Assembly (NCBI GenBank): GCA_003988855.1
Contig: QYAI01000147.1
Span: forward strand, 1-64,000
Source of the DNA: Arachnopeziza araneosa
Lineage: Eukaryota > Ascomycota > Leotiomycetes > Helotiales > Arachnopezizaceae
DNA length: 64,000 nt
Direction of reading: 5' to 3'
Shown here: piece by piece, positions 35,592-46,938 of the stretch
How the letters are laid out: every line of letters begins with the position of its first letter
Numbering within the stretch: the first letter of the stretch is position 1
Notes under the pieces: generated by a model
Seen by the model: the letters and a program-made list of their open reading frames with translations, nothing else
The model's database searches: none
Told to the model about the DNA's origin: nothing
Program-made: the position numbers and the translations under genes

Positions 35592-37195
35592 ATGGATCCT
35601 GATCTTTTATCAGATACCTTCCAGGAAAACTCTTGGGAAACATCCTTGCTCTCTTACTGCCAAAACCCACAACTAACAGTAGAGACTAACAGTGGCTCGG
35701 CGGAAAGATTTTCTGATCAGCTTCCAACTACGAGCGAAGTTCTGTTGCAAGCATCAGCAAATCAGACCGGTGCTGTCATTTCCAAGATTGAACGGATTTT
35801 CGAGTCTATAACGGATTGCATATTGGAAGAAAAGAGAGAGTTCTCAATTCAGTTGAAAAGCAGACCGAGATCCCAGGAAAAGGAACCCATTTTCGAAACT
35901 AGTACACGAAAAGGAAAAAGGAACAATGAGTTCAGAATCGTTACATTTCCTAGCAAGAATCCACAAGAGGCACGGAAGTTCGGTAACTAAATAAATATTT
36001 TCGTCACAACTTTTACTTAAGTTTGAATAGCCACACTATTACGGATACTAGAACTATCACATGAAGCTCTTGTCACGGGTAATATCATCACGAAAAGGTC
36101 TCAAGCATAGCAACCATCCCATATGAACACTTCCCGAGATTGAGGGATAAGCTACCTCTCAACATGCCAGCCATTACGGCCTTGGACAAGCACTAACCGA
36201 ATGTAGAGACATATACTATAGAGAACCTGAACTTTTCATGAAGCAAGCAGTAGTTGACCGGTACGTCGACGATATTGCATATACATTTGGCGTTGGCCGA
36301 GAGGCTCTGAATGTTGTAAGTTTCTTGTTCGAAGCATATTAGTTTCACTTACTAATTCACGGAGGTCGCGGCTGCCAAAGGTCTTGTGATTGGAACTTTC
36401 ACTGCAACTAGGCATGTGGGCTCTAGTATTGATTTTGGAGCTGATCCAGAGGTACGTCGAGTTATTGTTTACACTGTTCAAAGGCTGAGAAACCATAGGG
36501 GATTTTAGTTCCAAACCAGAAGGACATTGATAAAATTCAAATTATGGGTGTGCGATGGATTTTGGTAATTGAAAAAGAAGTAAGGTTACTTTAGAGAATG
36601 CTCTTGTTCCTAATTCTCTAACATTTCCGAGGCAACTTTTCGTACACTGGCTACCAATGGTTACTGGAAGGATTCATTGGCAGGGAAAGGAATTCTAATT
36701 ACTGTATGAATCGTCTCGTGCCTGGAGACAGGAAAGACTAAGATCATTGAGGGCAAAGGTTATCCCGACATACAGACACGACAATTCATCTATTTCCTAT
36801 CAAAACAGCATCCTTCCGTACCAATCTACGCCCTCATGGATTCAGATTCTTATGGAATCGGCATCATGTCAACCTACAAATACGGGTCCATGAATCTTGC
36901 CCACGAGTCTAATCTTGCGGTTTCTTCAATTAAGTGGCTTGGAATCCGAAGTTCGGACTTTCTAAAGCCTGGACCTGATGCTCAAGGACACCTAACACTA
37001 TCCGCTAGAGATAGAAGAATAGCTACAAAAATGCTCCAACGGGACAGCATGCGAGAAGAAGGCGGGGAGATCGATTGGAGACGGGAGCTACAAGTCATGT
37101 TGATGCTCAATGTGAAAGCGGAGATCCAGATTCTAGGAAATGGCATCAGCTTAGCGAGATGGCTGGATGAAAAACTAGTCCTCACAGGACTCTGA
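35592..37195 (+). CDS. spo11: SPO11 meiotic DNA double-strand-break transesterase
   Basis: Seven exons (35592-35982, 36031-36097, 36207-36315, 36365-36451, 36499-36579, 36632-36703, 36752-37195) give 416 residues. Homologous to topoisomerase VI subunit A. The catalytic tyrosine lies in ALVTGNIITKRDIYYREPEL (Tyr156/157). The toprim side has the conserved glutamate in LVIEKEATF and the acidic pair Asp299/Asp301 in LMDSDSYGI; VLTGL ends the protein. Spo11 cuts DNA to start meiotic recombination, so the species probably keeps sexual competence. Usual Spo11 and Top6A proteins have proline after the DxD pair; here it is serine. The intron at 36098-36206 (109 nt) is twice the length of the others (47-52 nt). 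All junctions were solved by frame and no disabling change is seen. Confidence 0.9.
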
Positions 37196-37581
37196 GCGAG
37201 TACTTGATGTTTGACAGTCTTTGTCTTGCTGTAGCTCCAAGAAAGTAGGAGAGAAGAAACAGAGCTCATTCATAGCTGTAGCAATTTACCTAACCGCTTC
37301 CAAGCTCACATTTCTCTCTTCTCAGCATATCCTAAAAAGCCAAAAGCTAGAGATCTTAGCCAGAATAACCAACATACAGATTCTTGACGTGGAGGTTCAG
37401 TCATTCTGTATTTTTAACCATCTGTAATCAACGCTGGGACCCTTCTATGCTCCTTTTCCATGCCAAAAAAACACCTGATACTCCACCTATGCATGTATCG
37501 ATGTGCCGTATCATATCTTGCGTATCAAAGATTAAACCGATCCTCTCATCCGGTATTATCCGTCTTCTCTTGATTCCAATC
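37196..37581. other. Intergenic, convergent spo11/ubc7 3' ends
   Basis: 386 bp; ORFs here are shadows. Nothing recognised. Confidence 0.4.
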
Positions 37582-38134
37582 TCAAAGCCCCAACATCCTC
37601 CTACAGCTCTCCCTGACCTTCTTCTCATACTCAGGTCTCTGCTCCCTCCACATCTTTGCAGCTTCCACATTCGCCGGACTCTCATCATTCGGCTCAGCTA
37701 GCATACTCATAACTGAGATCAAGATCTTCTCTACGCTCTGAATAGGACTCCATCTCTCTGACGCATGTTCATAGTGATTTGGATCATCTCCTGGAGGATG
37801 AAGAATGCTGATGCAGACGAGGCCGGAAGGGTAGACTATATTGCTCGTGTTAGTTGAGGCAGATATTATGAGGAAATGAGAGCATACCATTGGGATGCCA
37901 CACCTCGCCAAGAAACCGCATGCTAGGTGGTGCGAGCGGGTAATCTTTGGGGAATTTCAGCTCAGCAGGAAAGATTCCGCCTTCGAAGGGGGTGCCTTCT
38001 GGTCCTTGGATCAGTGCTTCCCAGTAGAGGAGGTCATCTTCAGAGACGGGTCCAGCGGTGATGCCTTCAGGGGGGTTGTTGGTGAGAGCGCGGTACTCTT
38101 GGAGGAGACGGCGTTGGGCGGTTGAAGAGGCCAT
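37582..38134 (-). CDS. ubc7: Ubiquitin-conjugating enzyme E2, UBC7/UBE2G type
   Basis: 166 residues from 38134-37888 and 37835-37582 (52-nt intron GTATGC..ATAG, valine codon split G/TC). The catalytic cysteine is Cys90 in GLVCISIL. The acidic insertion HPPGDDPNHYEHASERW right after it is diagnostic of the UBC7/UBE2G/CDC34-like group, and the length fits UBC7 (yeast 165). UBC7 works with Cue1 and Hrd1/Doa10 at the ER membrane in degradation of misfolded proteins and sterol enzymes. No transmembrane segment, as expected. Confidence 0.93.
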
Positions 38135-38429
38135 TCTAGTGGATGTGTAGCTTGAGTGGATGGGAAGTACAATGGGAAAATATTGACCTTGATGATGTTG
38201 ATCACTTTATGACGATGTGTTTTGGACCCTGGGTGAAAGCATTGCGGGACAAAAAAAAGTGACCCCACTTCGAGCTTCAGATTCAGATTCAGGCACAGCA
38301 CTTTCTTTGTCACTCTTTCAAGTACATAACCGTTTCCTCTATTCTGAAAATTTTGAGACCCTTCTAAACTTTCAATTGTCACGAACAATCCATTCTTTCC
38401 ATCCTTTCTTTTAATTGTTTCACCAAAAG

Positions 38430-39371
38430 ATGGCTGCAAAACAACTTCGAATCGGATTCGTTCCGGAGCATTTCAGCACCCCACTACATTTCGCGCAGAA
38501 GCATTTTGGTCTTGAAGCTGAGCTCATTCCATTCCCTTCTGGAACTGGGCATATGATTACGTCTCTTCGATCTGGGGAAATCGACATTGGAATCGGATTG
38601 ACTGAAGGATGGGTTGCAGGTTTAGGGAAGGACGGGCAAGAGGGAGATGGTGGATATAGACTTGTAGGGACATACGTTGAGACACCCTTATGTACGTTGA
38701 AAAAGTGTATTCTCTTGCAGCTTTTGCTAATTGAGCTTACCATAGGCTGGGCCATCTCCACCGGTGCAAAACGAGACATCAGCAGCATTGCAGACTTGAA
38801 GAACGGCAGAACAGGAGTTTCGCGTATAGGCAGTGGCTCGTATGTGATGGCATTCGTGCTCGCAGACCAGCAGGGCTGGCTCACCTCTCCCTCCACACCA
38901 CCGTTCGAGTTCGTTCCTCTACAGACATTTGAAAAGCTTCGGGAGGGCGTAAATGGCAGTACTGCAGACTTTTTCATGTGGGAGCACTTCACGAGTAAAA
39001 AGTACTACGATAATGGAGAGATTAAGAAGGTGGGCGAAATCTACACACCATGGTCCAGTTGGAAGATAGTTGCTTCGACATCAGTTCTGCAGGCGGATCC
39101 GAGACTTGAGGAGTTGTTCCGGAAGCTGGATAAGGGAGTGAAGTATTTCGGGGGGAATCATGCAGAGGCTGTAAAGTATATCAGCACCGCGCTTGACTAT
39201 AGTGAAGCAGATGCTCAGGAATGGTTGAAGACTGTGCGTTTCTCCACAAAAACCAAGGGAGTTGATGTTGAAGTTATCCACAAGACGGTGGAGACGTTGA
39301 AGAAAGCTGGTGTTCTGGGAGAGAAGGGTATGAAGGTCGAGGAGATGATTGCTACGCAGAGAGGAGCTTAA
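38430..39371 (+). CDS. Periplasmic-binding-protein-like (Ca3427-type) protein
   Basis: 295 residues from 38430-38691 and 38746-39371. It resembles bacterial ABC-transporter solute-binding proteins of the NMT1/THI5-like fold and the Candida Ca3427 family: RIGFVPEHFSTPLHFAQ, IPFPSGTGHMI, GEIDIGIGLTEGW, GVSRIGSGSYVMA and ADFFMWEHFTSK. There is no signal peptide, so it should be cytosolic; the ligand is unknown. The intron (donor GTACGT, branch GCTAAT, acceptor ATAG) is 54 nt and contains no in-frame stop, so an unspliced reading is also open. Splicing is preferred because it gives ETPLCWAISTG, a continuous family block, instead of an 18-residue hydrophobic insert. Confidence 0.82.
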   Translation: MAAKQLRIGFVPEHFSTPLHFAQKHFGLEAELIPFPSGTGHMITSLRSGEIDIGIGLTEGWVAGLGKDGQEGDGGYRLVGTYVETPLCTLKKCILLQLLLIELTIGWAISTGAKRDISSIADLKNGRTGVSRIGSGSYVMAFVLADQQGWLTSPSTPPFEFVPLQTFEKLREGVNGSTADFFMWEHFTSKKYYDNGEIKKVGEIYTPWSSWKIVASTSVLQADPRLEELFRKLDKGVKYFGGNHAEAVKYISTALDYSEADAQEWLKTVRFSTKTKGVDVEVIHKTVETLKKAGVLGEKGMKVEEMIATQRGA

Positions 39372-39617
39372 GTACAATGGTTTTGCTGTAAACAATTGCA
39401 GTTTGGCTGGCTCGGATTGCTAGAGCTCAATGCAAAATTTAAACTGATAGAACGGGTTAATGAAAAGTCAAGACAATTTGGTCGTTGATAAGCTTGGAGG
39501 ATACGTTGTTGTTCTCGCCGAAGATCTTCGCGTAAACAATGGAACTCTACCACCACGCCGAGATGTCCCAGAATAACTTGCCCTCTCTACTTTACACTCC
39601 TACCACAAGCAATGTAA

Positions 39618-40211
39618 ATGTCCCATCTCCGGCTTCCATCGAAGCCATTCCACATCCGCCGACTCTTCTACCCTCCCCATAGACGAATCTCACCGTATCG
39701 ATTCCAATCCACCTCATCCAGCACGAGAATTGACCGCGTCCTGAATCGACTCCCCAAATTCCTGCATCCCTATACTTCGGCCCTACGTACGGCGCCTGTC
39801 TCGCACATCGCTTCCTTCCTCATCCTGCATGAGATAACAGCCATTGTACCACTAGTCGGCCTTGCAGGAGCGTTTCATTATACGGAGTGGCTACCAAGGA
39901 CTTTTGTCGAAGGGAAATGGGTCACTAAGGGGGTGGAGAAATTTGGGAGGTATTTTGGCCGGAAGGGCTGGTTTGGGGTGGAGCGCATTGAGGTGGAGGG
40001 GGAAGATGATAGTGTGAAGGGAGAGGGAGAGAAGAGAAGATGGGCTGCGGGGGAGAGTGGAAGGAGGATCTTGGTGGAGGTTGCGACTGCGTATGCTATT
40101 ACGAAAGTGTTGTTGCCAGTTAGGATAATCTTTAGCGTTTGGGCGACTCCTTGGTTTGCCAGAACTGTTTTGGGACCATTCAGACGCTTGTTGGGAAGGA
40201 AGGGGGGTTGA
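39618..40211 (+). CDS. Mitochondrial DUF1279 protein (Mrx11/FAM210-like)
   Basis: A 197-residue intronless ORF. The N-terminal 40 residues are Arg/Ser-rich and free of acids, typical of a mitochondrial presequence (RRLFYPPHRRISPYRFQSTS). The DUF1279 core follows at about 60-90 (SHIASFLILHEITAIVPLVG) with a hydrophobic helix, and a second helix sits at about 160-185 (AYAITKVLLPVRIIFSVWAT). Yeast Mrx11 and animal FAM210 proteins share this domain and act in the inner membrane in mitochondrial gene expression; the exact function is uncertain. An acidic, charged insert (VEGEDDSVKGEGEKRR) separates the helices. Confidence 0.85.
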   Translation: MSHLRLPSKPFHIRRLFYPPHRRISPYRFQSTSSSTRIDRVLNRLPKFLHPYTSALRTAPVSHIASFLILHEITAIVPLVGLAGAFHYTEWLPRTFVEGKWVTKGVEKFGRYFGRKGWFGVERIEVEGEDDSVKGEGEKRRWAAGESGRRILVEVATAYAITKVLLPVRIIFSVWATPWFARTVLGPFRRLLGRKGG

Positions 40212-40408
40212 TGGGGTCGCTGTAGGAAAAGAGCTGAACAAAAAACACCATGATCACACGGCACGACTTGATACAGGGTCAATAAATATCAATCTAAGAA
40301 ACGACAGGCATTGTATATTCATATGTCAAGAAACTTTTGTCTTCAGTATCTACTACGAGGTGTTATCAATCAACTGTGAGATATGATATCGGCCCATCTA
40401 CGAGGCAC

Positions 40409-41250
40409 CTATGGTTTCTCGTAGACCCAGTCGAATTGGGCACTCTTCCAGGATTGAACATCACCCTCCTTGAACCAGAGAGCAATCTCTTTCTTGGCGT
40501 TCTCAACGCTGTCAGAGCCGTGGCAGACGTTGCGTCCGACATCGATGGCATAATCACCTACAGACCGTTAGCTCGCTGATCGCCAAAATGTAACGCAATT
40601 CCAAGGAAGACAATACATACCACGGATGGTACCTGGGAGCGAGGCAAGTGGGTTGGTGGCACCGAGAATGGCTGGGTCGCAGTTAGTTGTGTAACAACGG
40701 GAAGGGTAAGTATTATCACGTACAGCGTCCGGTCTTGACAGCATCACGGCCCTCCCAGACCATGGCGAGGATTGGTCCACTGCCCATATCTAATTCTTGT
40801 TAGATTATGCATACTGAAAGGAGGTAGTGATCGTACACTTGATAAGTCCTGGGAAGAATGGCTTCTCGGAGAGATCCTCGTCTGCATGTGCAATCAGCGA
40901 TTGACCAAAGGCTTTCATGTATTAAAGCTTACAGTGCTTCTCGAGGTGCTCCTTGGTGGCAGAGACGAGCTTGATAGCAACAAGCTTGAAGCTATAGTAA
41001 AGTCAGGATTGTTCTTTCATATTTTGAGCTCTGCCAACGCACCCACGGCTCTCAAATCGAGAGATGATAGGACCGATCAATCCACGCTGACTTAAGTCAA
41101 TACAACATTAAGAATACTTCTAATAATTCCTCATCATACCTGAACTCCATCAGGCTTAATAGCAATGAAGCTAAAGTGAAAGTCAGCTTCACCGCCACGT
41201 AGCTCTGGGACTGAGGGGTCGAAGACTTACGTTTGTTCGGTAGCAGCCAT
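40409..41250 (-). CDS. ndk1: Nucleoside diphosphate kinase
   Basis: 154 residues from eight minus-strand exons: 41250-41231, 41170-41140, 41086-41043, 40991-40933, 40881-40837, 40789-40724, 40671-40621 and 40557-40409. All exons but the last are 66 nt or shorter, and every junction restores the expected NDK sequence. It transfers the gamma phosphate between nucleoside di- and triphosphates. The phosphorylated residue is His118 in GRNVCHGSDS, matching the canonical position. Other landmarks: TFIAIKPDGVQRGLIG, SRFESRGFKLVAIK, SGPILAMVWEG, GATNPLASLPGTIRGDYA and WVYEKP at the end. Cytosolic and nuclear. This is an unusually exon-dense small gene for the window. Confidence 0.94.
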
Positions 41251-41625
41251 TGTGTTCTGGTTGACTTTTGCTTGTTCTTCTTTTTGCTTTGCGTTTGCAC
41301 GTAGTAAACCTTGGGTCTTTGGGCTCAGGTGCTTGTAGATCTCGGGGTCTTTGCGCAGTTGTTGTTCTTGACTCATGAAGAAAGGGAGGTTGCTGTGAAT
41401 TTAAATTGGTGGGGTCTCTTTGCTTTATCGTCCAGCAGTGGTGGGGTTGGTTGGGTTTCAATCCAGCCGCTGGTGGCTGCGGCGGAACATTGATATTCCG
41501 CAGCCTCTCAACAGGGGGGCGGGCAAGAGGCCAGCTTGAAACCTCCTTGTCGGGCAAGATAGATAGCCATTGCGAGAGAATAACACTTCGTGCTGTGACG
41601 AGTATAGAGACATCTTAACTTGACC
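41251..41625. other. Divergent promoter region, ndk1 / glucosidase II
   Basis: 375 bp between two outward-facing start codons. ORFs here are shadows. No clear motif beyond pyrimidine-rich leader sequence. Confidence 0.4.
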
Positions 41626-44545
41626 ATGCGTGCTCATACGCCACTGTCCCACAGATGGGCACCCCGATTTCTTTTCTTCGCGGCATTGGCCTGCCTTTTT
41701 ACATCTACTGGTAAGAGTCCCATGATATGCTTTCGTCTCGAAAATAACACGTTCAGTTTCTGTGAAGCATGAGCTGTTCAAAACTTGTGATCAATCTGGA
41801 TTTTGCAAGCGGAATCGTCAGTATGCCGACACGGCAACCAATTCAGGAACACATTGGAAAGCTCCCTACCAACTGACACCCGACTCCTTGAGCTGGAAGA
41901 ACGGACAGCTGAAGGGCATAGTACTCAAAACTGTCGAGAATGGCGAGGCGGTCCGGTTACCAATCACCATTTCATTCTTCAAATCTGGATCTGCGAGAGT
42001 TGTCGTCGACGAGGAAAAACGCCAGAAGGGAGACATTGTACTTCGACATGATAGCAAAGCACGAAAGGAAAGATACAACGAGGCGGAATCATGGGCTATC
42101 GTTGGCGGGCTCGATCTAAGTACTACTGCCAAAGAGGAAAGAGAAGCGTCTAGGACTATTGTGACATTTGGCCCTGAGGGAAAGTTTGAAGCTGTTATCA
42201 ATTTTGCTCCATTTGGCATCGACTTCAAGCGCGATTCTACAACTCAGATCAAGTTTAACGATCGTGGCCTTTTGAATGTGGACCATTGGCGTCAGAAAAT
42301 GGAAAATAAAGGGGGTGAAGAGACTCCAGAAGTAAAAGCAGGCGAGGACGAGAGTACGCTGTGGGATGAGACGTTTGGTGGTTCTACCGATACCAAACCA
42401 AAAGGCCCAGAAAGTGTTGGTCTCGACATCACATTCCCTGGTTATGAGCATGTTTATGGAATACCAGAACATGCTTCATCTTTATCACTAAAAGAGACTC
42501 GTGGTGGATCTGGTAACCACGCTGATCCATATCGATTGTACAATGCCGATGTCTTCGAGTATATCCTCGACAGCTCGATGACTCTCTACGGAGCCATTCC
42601 GTTCATGCAAGCCCATAAGAAGGACTCTACCGTCGGTGTATTTTGGTTGAATGCTGCAGAAACCTGGGTCGACGTGATCAGGCAGAAGGAAGCTCACAAT
42701 CCTTTGAGTCTTGGTATCGGCTCCAACACTGATACGAAGACTCATTGGTTTTCCGAGAGCGGTCTCATCGATGTCTTTGTATTCCTCGGTCCAACGGCAA
42801 AGGATGTTACCAAAGCCTATGGCGAGCTTACTGGCTACAGTCAACTTCCTCAAGAATTCGCCATTGCTTACCATCAGTGCCGTTGGAATTACAACTCAGA
42901 TGAAGATGTAAAGGATGTTGATCGTAAGATGTCAAAGCACGAGATTCCCTACGATGTTATCTGGCTAGACATTGAATATACAGATGACAAGCAGTATTTC
43001 ACTTGGGATCCGCATACTTTCACAAATCCAAAAGGCATGCTGGAACATTTGGACAAATCTGAGCGAAAACTGGTAGCTATCATTGATCCACACATCAAGA
43101 ATAAGGAAGGTTACCATGTTGTTGACGAGCTCAAGAAAAAGGATCTTGCTGTTCATAATAAGGATGGTAATATCTATGAAGGTTGGTGTTGGCCAGGTTC
43201 TTCTCATTGGATCGACTGCTTCAATCCAGCAGCTATCAAATGGTGGATTGGTCTTTTCAAATACGACGCTTTCAAGGGTTCTGCATCCAACCTCTTCATT
43301 TGGAACGATATGAATGAGCCCTCGGTCTTCAATGGTCCCGAAACAACCATGCCCAAAGACAACCTTCATCACGGAAATTGGGAGCATCGTGACGTTCATA
43401 ATCTCAATGGTATGACTTTCCACAACGCAACATATCAAGCTATGCTTGAACGAAAGAAAGGAGAAGTTCGCCGACCATTTGTACTCACTCGTTCTTTCTA
43501 TGCTGGAAGTCAACGCCTTGGAGCCATGTGGACTGGTGATAATCAGGCAAGCTGGGACCATCTTTCTGCTGCCATCCCTATGATTCTCAATAATGGAATC
43601 GCCGGCTTCCCATTCGCCGGTGCAGACGTGGGAGGGTTCTTTGGAAATCCTGACAAGGACTTGCTCACTCGCTGGTATCAATCTGGTGCCTTCTATCCGT
43701 TTTTCCGTGGCCATGCACATATTGATACCAGACGTCGAGAGCCATACTTGGCTGGTGAACCTTACACTGGTATCATTACTCAAGCTTTGCGCCTCCGATA
43801 TGCCTTATTGCCAGCATGGTACACTGCCTTCCACGAGGCAAGCGTTCATGGTACCCCAATTATCCGCCCTCATTACTTCGAGTATCCGGGCGATGAAGCT
43901 GGATTTGCTATTGACGACCAATTCTTCGTCGGTGGCACCGGTCTTCTCGCTAAACCTGTCGTCTCCCAGAACACAGACAGCGTAGAGATTTACCTCCCTA
44001 ATGATGAAATCTACTATGATTATTTTACTTATCAAAAGTACTCTGGGAAGGGAAAGGTCACAATCTCTGCTCCTCTAGAAAAGATCCCTCTCTTGATGCA
44101 AGGTGGTCATATCATTCCCCGTAAAGACCGCCCAAGACGAAGCAGCGGCTTGATGAAATGGGATCCATACACCCTCGTAATCGTTCTCTCAACGTCTGAG
44201 GAGGCAAAAGGAGAGCTATATGTTGATGATGGCGAAACTTTCGACTTCCAACAAGGTGCATATATTCACCGGGCTTTTGAGTACAGTAATGGCGTTCTCG
44301 AAAGCAAAGATATTGGTGCAAAGGGGAAGCTGACGGACAAGTTCCTGAAGTCTATCAAATCAGTAGGAGTCGAAAAGATCATTATTGTTGGCGCTCCTAA
44401 GTTATGGGAGGGGAAGTCAAGTGTGAAGGTCGGAAAGGCACAAGCCGGATTGGAGTACCATGGCGAGACTGGTGGTAAGGCAGCTTGGGCTGTGGTAAAG
44501 GCACCCAAGGTTGCTATTGGAGATGATTGGAAGGTTGAATTTTAA
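41626..44545 (+). CDS. ROT2: Glucosidase II alpha subunit (GH31)
   Basis: 957 residues from 41626-41710 and 41757-44545; a 46-nt intron (GTAAGA..TTCAG) separates the signal-peptide exon (RFLFFAALACLFTSTG) from the rest. Mature start VKHELFKTCDQSGFCKRNR with its cysteine pair is typical of ER glucosidase II. The nucleophile is Asp546 in WNDMNEPS; the acid/base is probably Asp623 in MWTGDNQASW. Other blocks: GIPEHA, HQCRWNY, PYDVIWLDIEYTDDK and FFRGHAH. It removes the two inner glucoses from N-glycans in the ER, with a beta subunit that provides retention, and so controls the calnexin cycle. It is clearly a different GH31 branch from the secreted enzyme at 20 kb. Confidence 0.95.
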
Positions 44546-44957
44546 AAAGCATAAAAATGGGTGACAGATATTTGTAGCATAGATGTAAAACCTATGAATT
44601 GGAAGAAAGCTGGTTTCAGTCATTGTCCAAAGGATCAAGACTTCAAAACAAAGACTAGATGATTATAACCCACGATGCGCTAGAATACCCAACTGAAAGA
44701 TAGGCAATATCGGTTACTACAAATTCAGTTGGTCGAATGCCTCTGCTTTGAGCCAGGTATCTGTCTCATATATGTATATAATTCGCTATGTTTTTGTAGA
44801 TAAGATTGATGTCCAATATAGACTCCACGCTTGCTCGCATTATAACGGTTTCAAAACATATGGTATCTCAACAATAATCAAACCAAACAACTTAAGTTAG
44901 TGCCCAAAGGTATCTCAACCATGGAAGAAAGTATCAAGTGAGCTCTCGGATTGTAAA
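44546..44957. other. Intergenic, convergent 3' ends
   Basis: 412 bp between glucosidase II and the MscL gene; AT-rich, no supported ORF. Confidence 0.4.
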
Positions 44958-45655
44958 TTAGGACGAAAGAAGCTTGTCTTCCCTCCCATCCTGCCAGCTA
45001 GTGCAGTTAATACACCGCTGAGCTTTCTGACTGATCCACTTTTTACAATACTTGCACTTGATCGTGTGCTTAATGATGGAATCCTTGCTGAACCATTCAT
45101 AGAGAGTAGCTATAATGTAAAGGCCAAAACCCACGCCGAGGAAGTTGACGACTTTGTTGATGAACACCCTAGTTCGAATCAATATCTCTCGTCTTCTAAC
45201 TAGCTAGAGAGAATGAGAGACTTACCCATAAGCCATCACCACAGCTCCATCTGCTGCAGCCTGATCGAGGGTATTGTACCCAGCCCAAAGAGTTTTATTG
45301 TAATGGGGACCCCTTCTGAGAACGGCAAACTTGCTGTCAAGATTTCTCTCCACGCCTGGGATCAAAGATAGAGGTGGAAGCAAGATCTCAGACACAAAAG
45401 AGGTCACAACAGTAGTAAACGCTGCGGCGATGCTGTGTTACGCTGTCAGCCCTCATCCACCACAAGTCGTTCGAGACCAAAATTGAAGATTTACATCAAA
45501 CCGACAGCGACTTCCAACACATTGTCTTGCAGGGCAAAATCTGAAAATCCAGTCCACATCTTCTTCACTCTCTTCCCAGCCTCCTCGCTCGCATGCTGGA
45601 TGAATTCAGTGCTGTCGCCAAGAGCTTCCTGCGCGTCGTCGAGGGTGATAGGCAT
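44958..45655 (-). CDS. Large-conductance mechanosensitive channel MscL, with C-terminal CxxC pair
   Basis: 192 residues from 45655-45495, 45432-45226 and 45168-44958. The MscL core is clear: a short N-terminal helix (GFSDFALQDNVLEVAVGLII), the first membrane helix (AAAFTTVVTSFVSEILLPP), a loop with GYNTLDQAAADGAVVMAYG, and the second membrane helix (VFINKVVNFLGVGFGLYII). MscL opens on membrane tension to release osmolytes; fungal copies have unclear location, possibly an internal membrane. The 40-residue tail carries Cys161, Cys164, Cys175 and Cys178 (CKYCKKWISQKAQRCINC), spaced as in a zinc ribbon. The ATG at 45655 adds about 35 soluble residues before the core. Junctions: isoleucine split AT/C and glycine GG/G. 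Confidence 0.88.
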
Positions 45656-45878
45656 CTTCGCTAATTATTCCGTTCCAAGATCCAAACTCAATGCCAGTTC
45701 AAGAAAGAATATTGAATGACGAACAGAACATTGGACAGAGACGTTTATTCCAAGGCAAGCCCCCTGAAGCAAGCCCTTCACGTGATTGTGCCCCTCCGCT
45801 TATCTGATAGGCTCGTCGATAAGCCCAAAAGATTTAAATAATTTTGACAAAGTCAATAAACAAACTCCCAGAAACAGG

Positions 45879-46537
45879 ATGGCGCCCACATTTTCAGAGG
45901 ATGAGATCGACGATCTTCTCTACTTTTCTCGAACAGGAGATCAAGAAGAATTTGACACATTCTCGGCGGAGCTATGTAAGAGGGACAGTGTATCTATTGT
46001 CAAGCTAATTCAGACTGCGAGAGATGAGAGTAGTGGAAATGGGGTTTTACACATGGCAGCTGCAAATGGACACACCGGTAACTTAAACTCCTTCTTTTGC
46101 TTGACATGTACTAATGCTGTTCTCACATAGCAATTATAAGCCACATATGTAGACTCCTCTCCGTCCCATCACCACAGAACCCCACCATGCTAGCAATTTT
46201 GAACGCACAGAATAGCGCAGGAAATACGGCACTACACTGGGCGGCACTGAATGGACATCTGGAAGTTGTAAAAGTCTTGCTAGATCAAGGTGCAAGCCCA
46301 ACGATAACGAATCAGAGAGGTCATGATGCCGTTTACGAGGCAGAGTTGAATGACAAGACTGAGGTTGTGGAATGGGTATTGAAAGAAGGTGGTGAAGAAC
46401 TTGAGGAAGGTGTTGGAGGAGGAGACGGCGCTGAAGAAGATGTTGAGGTTGAAAATACCAATACGGCCGAAGGTTCGGAGAAGGTCCAGGAGACCATGGC
46501 CCAGCTGAACATAAGTGACGTGGATACAAAGCCTTGA
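45879..46537 (+). CDS. YAR1-like ankyrin repeat protein
   Basis: 201 residues from 45879-46077 and 46131-46537 (53-nt intron, GTAACT..CATAG). The N-terminus FSEDEIDDLLYFSRTGDQEEF is followed by two clear ankyrin repeats: GNGVLHMAAANGHTAIISHI and GNTALHWAALNGHLEVVKVL, with a partial third. An acidic tail starts at about residue 150. Yeast Yar1 has this layout and chaperones ribosomal protein uS3 (Rps3) into the nucleus; orthology is likely but rests on layout only. Confidence 0.82.
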
Positions 46538-46938
46538 ACTCATAATCAATGACGGATGACGCCATCCTGAGATGCCACGATGCTACGTGCTTCAACGAGA
46601 GATAAATACTCATTACGATACCCAATTCTCCGAAATTGCGCCTGTAACGCTTTTATGATACTCCTATTCCGGATCTTAGCAAGTCAGTAGAGCTCATCAC
46701 TGCAGTGCTTTCACCGGATATACTGGCATCGTCATAGCAGATCTAGACCAGAAAAGCTTGGCCATAGCCGTTAAGGCACGATTGGTTGCATTCCAAGCTA
46801 CCACTATCTGCAAATCGAATGCAATCACTCATTTCGATTATCACAAGAAAACTAATATCACGACCAGCGTGTAATTTCAAAGTTCAGAAGCAACCCGAAT
46901 CAATTTTCAGAGGTCAAAATGCAATAATTGGAACATCG
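46538..46938. other. Intergenic, convergent 3' ends
   Basis: 401 bp between the ankyrin gene and the broken monooxygenase; no supported feature. Confidence 0.4.
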
